Source: Pedobacter gandavensis
Lineage (GTDB): Bacteria; Bacteroidota; Bacteroidia; Sphingobacteriales; Sphingobacteriaceae
DNA: 64,000 nt
NCBI RefSeq assembly: GCF_014172405.1
Contig: NZ_WNXC01000003.1
Location: 62,001-126,000 of the forward strand
Direction of reading: 5' to 3'
The translations under genes were made by a program, and so were the position numbers. The notes beneath the pieces are model-generated. The model made no database searches. It had not been told where the DNA came from and saw nothing but the letters and a program-made list of their open reading frames with translations. Shown piece by piece: positions 60,579-64,000 of this stretch. Every line of letters starts with the position of its first letter. Position 1 is the stretch's first letter.

Positions 60579-61310
60579 TTATTTTACACCCGTATAAATT
60601 GCACAGACACCAAATGTCAATCTGTTATCTTTCGCTTCCTTAAAGCCAACTTTAGTCATCATTTGATTAAAGGCTTCCCCATCCGGGAATGCGGCTACAG
60701 ATTCCGGCAAATACGTATATGCTTTATTATCTTTTGAAAAAACCTTGCCCAATAATGGTGTGATGTGGTTAAAGTAAAAATTATAACCTTGTTTAATTGG
60801 GAATTTTCTTGGTTTAGAGAATTCAAGGATCACGATTTTACCTCCTGGTTTTAGCACGCGGTACATATCTGCCAGTCCCTTTTCTAAATTTTCATAATTT
60901 CTTACACCAAAGGCTACGGTTACCGCATCAAAATGATTGTCTTCGAAATGTAAACCTTCAGAATCGCCCATTTGAACAGAAAAAACACCGCCCAAATTAC
61001 GTTCTTTTATCTTTTTACGTGCTACTTCTAACATTCCATCAGAAATATCTACGCCAATTACCTTTTCTGGATTAAGAATTTTTATCGCTTCAAAAGCGAA
61101 ATCTCCGGTACCTGTTGCGACATCAAGAATCAAGCGCGGTTGTAGCGCTTTCAGCTCTCCAATCGCCTTTTTACGCCATAGAATGTCAATTCCGAGCGAC
61201 ATAAAGTGATTTAAAAAATCATAAGTTTCAGATATGTTATCAAACATAGAGGCTACTTGTTCCTTTTTAGTAGCAGTTGCAGACTGGTAGGGTGTGATCT
61301 TTTCGTTCAT
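60579..61310 (-). CDS. ubiE: Demethylmenaquinone methyltransferase UbiE/MenG
   Basis: A SAM-dependent methyltransferase of about 243 residues that completes menaquinone synthesis. SAM motif I: ILDVATGTGDFAFEA; post-motif VIGVDISDGMLEVARKK; later FDAVTVAFGVRNYENLEKGLADMYRVLKPGGKIVILEFSKP, a UbiE signature. The ATG at 61310 (MNEKITPYQS) is used instead of TTG 61322, which lies inside a -7 box. Divergent from engB and upstream of porT. With a UbiA-type prenyltransferase two genes away, a quinone pathway role fits. Confidence 0.93.
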   Translation of the reverse strand: MNEKITPYQSATATKKEQVASMFDNISETYDFLNHFMSLGIDILWRKKAIGELKALQPRLILDVATGTGDFAFEAIKILNPEKVIGVDISDGMLEVARKKIKERNLGGVFSVQMGDSEGLHFEDNHFDAVTVAFGVRNYENLEKGLADMYRVLKPGGKIVILEFSKPRKFPIKQGYNFYFNHITPLLGKVFSKDNKAYTYLPESVAAFPDGEAFNQMMTKVGFKEAKDNRLTFGVCAIYTGVK

Positions 61311-61319
61311 GGTAAGCTG

Positions 61320-61327
61320 CAAAGATA
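61320..61327 (-). promoter_or_regulatory. -7 promoter element of ubiE
   Basis: TATCTTTG on the minus strand is a full match to TAnnTTTG about 10 bp before the ATG; the -33 element is unclear. It and the engB box (61351-61358) face outwards, 23 bp apart. Confidence 0.45.
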
Positions 61328-61331
61328 AGTA

Positions 61332-61358
61332 TTGTTGAAAACTAATTTTCTACCTTTG
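61332..61358 (+). promoter_or_regulatory. Promoter of engB, very short leader
   Basis: TACCTTTG (61351-61358) ends 4 nt before the ATG at 61363. A TTG at 61332-61334 lies 16 nt upstream, slightly short of the usual spacing. The transcript would start at or near the ATG. Confidence 0.45.
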
Positions 61359-61362
61359 TCAA

Positions 61363-61989
61363 ATGATTATAAAATCAGCAACATTTATTTGTAGTAATAC
61401 AAAGGTTTCAGCTTTGCCTGTAGCCAATATGCCCGAATATGCATTTATCGGACGTTCCAACGTAGGGAAGTCTTCATTGATCAATATGCTGGTCAATCAG
61501 CATGGTTTAGCAAAAACGTCCCAAAGGCCGGGTAAAACCCAGTTAATTAACCACTTTCTCATCAACGAGAAATGGTATATTGTAGATTTACCAGGATATG
61601 GTTATGCCAAAGTTTCTAAGAACAGCAGAGAAAGCTGGGAGAAATTCATCCGCAACTACATCACCAAAAGAGAAAGCTTACAATGCGTTTTCGTACTGAT
61701 TGACAGTAGATTGGAGCCACAAAAAATTGACCTTGAGTTTTGCTGTTGGATGGGAGAAATCCAAATTCCTTTTGTATTGGCTTTCACAAAGGCAGATAAA
61801 CAATCGGCAGTAAAAACGGACAAGAACATCGCAGCCTTCAAAAAAGCCTTAGGTGGATGGTTTGAAGAAATCCCTCCATGTTTTGTGACTTCTGCCGAAA
61901 AGCACCAAGGTAGAGATCAGATCCTGGACTTTATTGAACAGACAAATCTTGATTTCGCGATGCCAATTTTAACGCCTAAAGAAGACTAA
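61363..61989 (+). CDS. engB: Ribosome-biogenesis GTPase EngB/YsxC
   Basis: A 208-residue TRAFAC-class GTPase. G1 FIGRSNVGKSSLIN (about 28-41), G2 around KTSQRPGKTQLINHF, G3 IVDLPGYGYAK, G4 FTKADK, G5 TSAEK are all intact. EngB acts in 50S subunit assembly and is essential in many bacteria. Its ATG lies next to a -7 element. It is followed 15 bp later by the prenyltransferase gene. Confidence 0.95.
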   Translation: MIIKSATFICSNTKVSALPVANMPEYAFIGRSNVGKSSLINMLVNQHGLAKTSQRPGKTQLINHFLINEKWYIVDLPGYGYAKVSKNSRESWEKFIRNYITKRESLQCVFVLIDSRLEPQKIDLEFCCWMGEIQIPFVLAFTKADKQSAVKTDKNIAAFKKALGGWFEEIPPCFVTSAEKHQGRDQILDFIEQTNLDFAMPILTPKED

Positions 61990-62004
61990 ACAGGTATTGG
62001 TGAT

Positions 62005-62880
62005 ATGAAGAAATATTTTTCACTGGTTTTGTTTGCCCATTCCGTTTTTGCACTTCCTTTTGCGATGATTGGTTTTTTTCTGGGTGTAACCACAACCTCC
62101 AGTCCTTTTAATTGGATGTTATTAGTGATGGTATTGCTGTGTATGGTCTTTGCCCGCAATGCGGCGATGGCCTTTAACAGGTACCTGGACAGAAACATTG
62201 ATGCCAAAAATCCACGCACCCAAATGCGTGATATTCCTGCAGGAAGGGTATCAGCTAATGAAGCACTGATCTTTGTCATTGTCAACTGTATTTTATTTAT
62301 AGCGACCACTGCATTCATCAATCCGCTTTGCTTTTACCTATCACCGGTAGCTTTGTTTGTGGTGTTATTTTATAGTTACACCAAAAGATTTACCGCACTG
62401 TGCCATATGGTACTGGGCTTAGGTCTTTCTTTGGCTCCCATTGGTGCTTATATTGCAGTAACCGGACATTTCAGTCTAATTCCAGTGCTATATTCTTTTG
62501 CTGTGCTCTTTTGGGTAAGTGGCTTTGACATCATCTATGCCCTTCAAGATGAAGGTTTTGACCGGGATGAAAAACTACATTCCATTCCCGCAGCATTGGG
62601 CATCAAAAACGCCTTAAAACTTTCAGAACTGCTCCATGTACTTTCTGCATTGTGTGTCATTGTACCCATTGCTTTGGCTCCGGATAACTTTAGTTGGTTT
62701 TATTACTTGGGAGTTGCATTTTTCTGCGCAATGTTGATCTATCAACATTTATTAGTTAAGCCAAATGACATTAGTAAAGTAGATAAAGCATTCATGACGA
62801 CCAACGGCTTCGCTTCTGTAATTTTTGCAGCTTGCTTCCTTGCAGATGCCTTAATGAGGACCTTACTCTACACTGCTTAA
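62005..62880 (+). CDS. UbiA-family polyprenyltransferase
   Basis: A 291-residue membrane enzyme with about nine helices. Two Asp-rich prenyl-diphosphate motifs are present: MAFNRYLDRNIDAKNPRTQMRDIP (about 52-75) and the later YALQDEGFDRDEKLHSIPAAL (about 179-199). The family attaches isoprenoid chains to 4-hydroxybenzoate or, in futalosine-pathway organisms, to a menaquinone precursor (MqnP). Because the phylum makes menaquinone, an MqnP-like role is possible; the closest E. coli name would be UbiA. ubiE/menG lies two genes away. It is cotranscribed with engB and ends in a terminator. Confidence 0.9.
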   Translation: MKKYFSLVLFAHSVFALPFAMIGFFLGVTTTSSPFNWMLLVMVLLCMVFARNAAMAFNRYLDRNIDAKNPRTQMRDIPAGRVSANEALIFVIVNCILFIATTAFINPLCFYLSPVALFVVLFYSYTKRFTALCHMVLGLGLSLAPIGAYIAVTGHFSLIPVLYSFAVLFWVSGFDIIYALQDEGFDRDEKLHSIPAALGIKNALKLSELLHVLSALCVIVPIALAPDNFSWFYYLGVAFFCAMLIYQHLLVKPNDISKVDKAFMTTNGFASVIFAACFLADALMRTLLYTA

Positions 62881-62916
62881 ACGAACTTTAGGAAAAAAAA
62901 ATCCTAATCTGTCTTC

Positions 62917-62953
62917 GCCTTTTTCGAGCCCTGCTTGAAAAAGGCTTTTTAAT
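62917..62953 (+). terminator. Rho-independent terminator after the UbiA-type gene
   Basis: A 9-bp perfect stem (GCCTTTTTC 62917-62925 with GAAAAAGGC 62937-62945), 11-nt loop, then TTTTT. Confidence 0.85.
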
Positions 62954-62976
62954 TTAAGCCTCTGCCCTGCGTTCAT

Positions 62977-62984
62977 TATATTTG
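62977..62984 (+). promoter_or_regulatory. -7 promoter element of the oligoendopeptidase gene
   Basis: TATATTTG, a full match to TAnnTTTG, 23 bp before the ATG at 63007. No -33 TTG at 19-21 nt. Confidence 0.4.
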
Positions 62985-63006
62985 CCTTGGTAATTTAAAT
63001 AAAACT

Positions 63007-64000
63007 ATGATCAATCTTAATATACCTGTAAAGCAAAGAACTTACATTCCGCAGCAGCTCGAAATGAAATGGGACAATTTAGCGCCTATTTTAGCCGAGT
63101 TGCTGGAACGCCCAATTGCTGATGTTGCCGAACTGGAAAAATGGCTGAAAGACAAAAGCGAATTGGAAGCTGCATTGGAGGAAGATTTTGCCTGGCGTTA
63201 CATTCGCATGAGCTGTGATACAGCCAATGAGAAACTGGTTGAAGATTTTCAATACTTCGCTACGGAGATTGAACCAAAAATCTCTCCGATCGCCAATCAG
63301 CTGAATAAAAAATTCAATGACAGCCCATTTATCGATGAGCTGGATCAGGAAAAGTATTTTGTTTACATCAGAGCAATCAAAAAAGCAATTGAGATCTATC
63401 GTGAAGAGAATGTAGCATTACTCACTAAATTACAGGTTGCACAACAACGCTACCAAGGGATTACCGGTGCCATGACTGTCGAAATTAATGGTCAGGAATA
63501 TACACTGGAGCAAGCTTCAAACTTCATTAAAGATACAGACAGAGCAGTAAGACAACAAGCATGGGAAACCATCCAGCAACGCCGTTTGGTTGACAAAGAC
63601 GATTTAAACATCCTTTTTGATGAGCTATTGGTGATGCGTCATCAAGTCGCTTTGAATGCAGGATTCGAAAACTATAGAGATTACATGTTCCAGGCTTTGG
63701 GCAGATTTGACTACAGCCCTCAGGATTGTTATCATTTCCATGAAGCCATTGAAAAGCAGGTTGTACCTATTTTAAAAGAACAGGCCCAAAAACGTGCAGA
63801 TGCCTTAGGTTTAAGTATTTTGAAGCCTTGGGATATGGAAGTGAGCACTACAGGTAAACCAGCCTTAAAGCCCTTTAAAAATGGCACAGAGTTGATTGAT
63901 AAAAGCATTGACTGTTTTAATGCAATTGATCCAAAGTTGGGACAAATGCTGGCCACCATGAAAGCAAATAACCTTTTTGATGTGGAGAGCAGGAAAGGTA
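63007..64000 (+). CDS. M3-family oligoendopeptidase, N-terminal part (runs off the window)
   Basis: The frame opens at ATG 63007 (MINLNIPVKQRTYIPQQL) and stays open to the window end, giving 331 residues. The N-terminal helical part (LEMKWDNLAPILAELLER, LEAALEEDFAWRYIRMSCDT, KISPIANQLNKKFNDSP) and the QQAWETIQQRRLVDKDDLNILFDELLVMRHQVALNAGFENYRDYMF pattern match M3 oligoendopeptidases of the PepF/M3B type. The zinc site HExxH lies beyond base 64000 and cannot be checked. It would hydrolyse short cytosolic peptides. A terminator and a -7 box precede it. Confidence 0.88.
   Translation, partial: MINLNIPVKQRTYIPQQLEMKWDNLAPILAELLERPIADVAELEKWLKDKSELEAALEEDFAWRYIRMSCDTANEKLVEDFQYFATEIEPKISPIANQLNKKFNDSPFIDELDQEKYFVYIRAIKKAIEIYREENVALLTKLQVAQQRYQGITGAMTVEINGQEYTLEQASNFIKDTDRAVRQQAWETIQQRRLVDKDDLNILFDELLVMRHQVALNAGFENYRDYMFQALGRFDYSPQDCYHFHEAIEKQVVPILKEQAQKRADALGLSILKPWDMEVSTTGKPALKPFKNGTELIDKSIDCFNAIDPKLGQMLATMKANNLFDVESRKG

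Noticed and set aside
1..64000. CRISPR arrays, tRNA or rRNA genes, insertion sequences, prophage
   Set aside because: Looked for on both strands; no direct-repeat array, cloverleaf, transposase or integrase was seen.

Overview
The window looks like a chromosomal segment of a Bacteroidota bacterium, most likely a Sphingobacteriaceae member close to Pedobacter. The signs are a FecI/FecR-controlled SusC/SusD pair, paired OmpH/Skp genes behind bamA, the type IX secretion protein PorT beside ubiE, DUF6089 and DUF5808 proteins, AT-rich DNA, and promoters of the Bacteroidota type (TTTG, about 19 nt, TAnnTTTG). No tRNA, rRNA, CRISPR array, insertion sequence or phage gene was seen. The assignment is inference from gene families and no database search was possible.

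Layout. 1-2.6 kb: the 3' end of selO, dgt, and an OmpA-type lipoprotein. 2.7-8.7 kb: a TetR regulator followed by a three-gene set of TonB-dependent receptor, parallel beta-helix lipoprotein and diheme cytochrome c lipoprotein. This is the best candidate here for an undescribed surface system. 8.7-10.2 kb: the dipeptidase pepD. 10.3-27.8 kb: a glycan/amino-sugar region on both strands, with ECF sigma factor, FecR anti-sigma factor, SusC, SusD, two unknown membrane proteins, a GntP permease, two divergent GH20 beta-N-acetylhexosaminidases, a DeoR regulator and a D-threonine aldolase/D-serine dehydratase-type PLP enzyme. 28-33.3 kb: stress and small-molecule genes (UspA, HAD hydrolase, CAT-like acetyltransferase, Crp/Fnr-type regulator, EamA transporter, DUF1269 protein, DUF5808 small protein).

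33.3-40.7 kb: XRE-cupin regulator with an APC permease, a membrane pyrophosphatase with a relocated glutamate, a second APC permease and MarC. 40.7-49.7 kb: an rRNA cytosine methyltransferase, a PBP1-like lipoprotein, guaA, dCMP deaminase, a FucP-like permease, LysE and purF. 49.7-58.3 kb: an envelope block on the minus strand (alpha/beta hydrolase, CBS protein, nadK, DUF6089, uppS, bamA, two ompH, then murI after a strong terminator). 58.4-64 kb: yqeY, an SDR, porT, ubiE/menG, engB, a UbiA-type prenyltransferase and the start of an M3 oligoendopeptidase.

How the genes work together. In the 10-28 kb region SusC/D would import oligosaccharides, the GH20 enzymes would release terminal GlcNAc/GalNAc in the periplasm or at the surface, and the ECF sigma/FecR pair would sense the SusC ligand through its STN domain. 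In the 50-58 kb block UppS makes the lipid carrier and BamA with the Skp-like chaperones insert outer-membrane proteins, so the block is an envelope-biogenesis unit. Many start codons were moved inward from long TTG/GTG-initiated frames to the ATG that fits the signal peptide or promoter; each case is noted.
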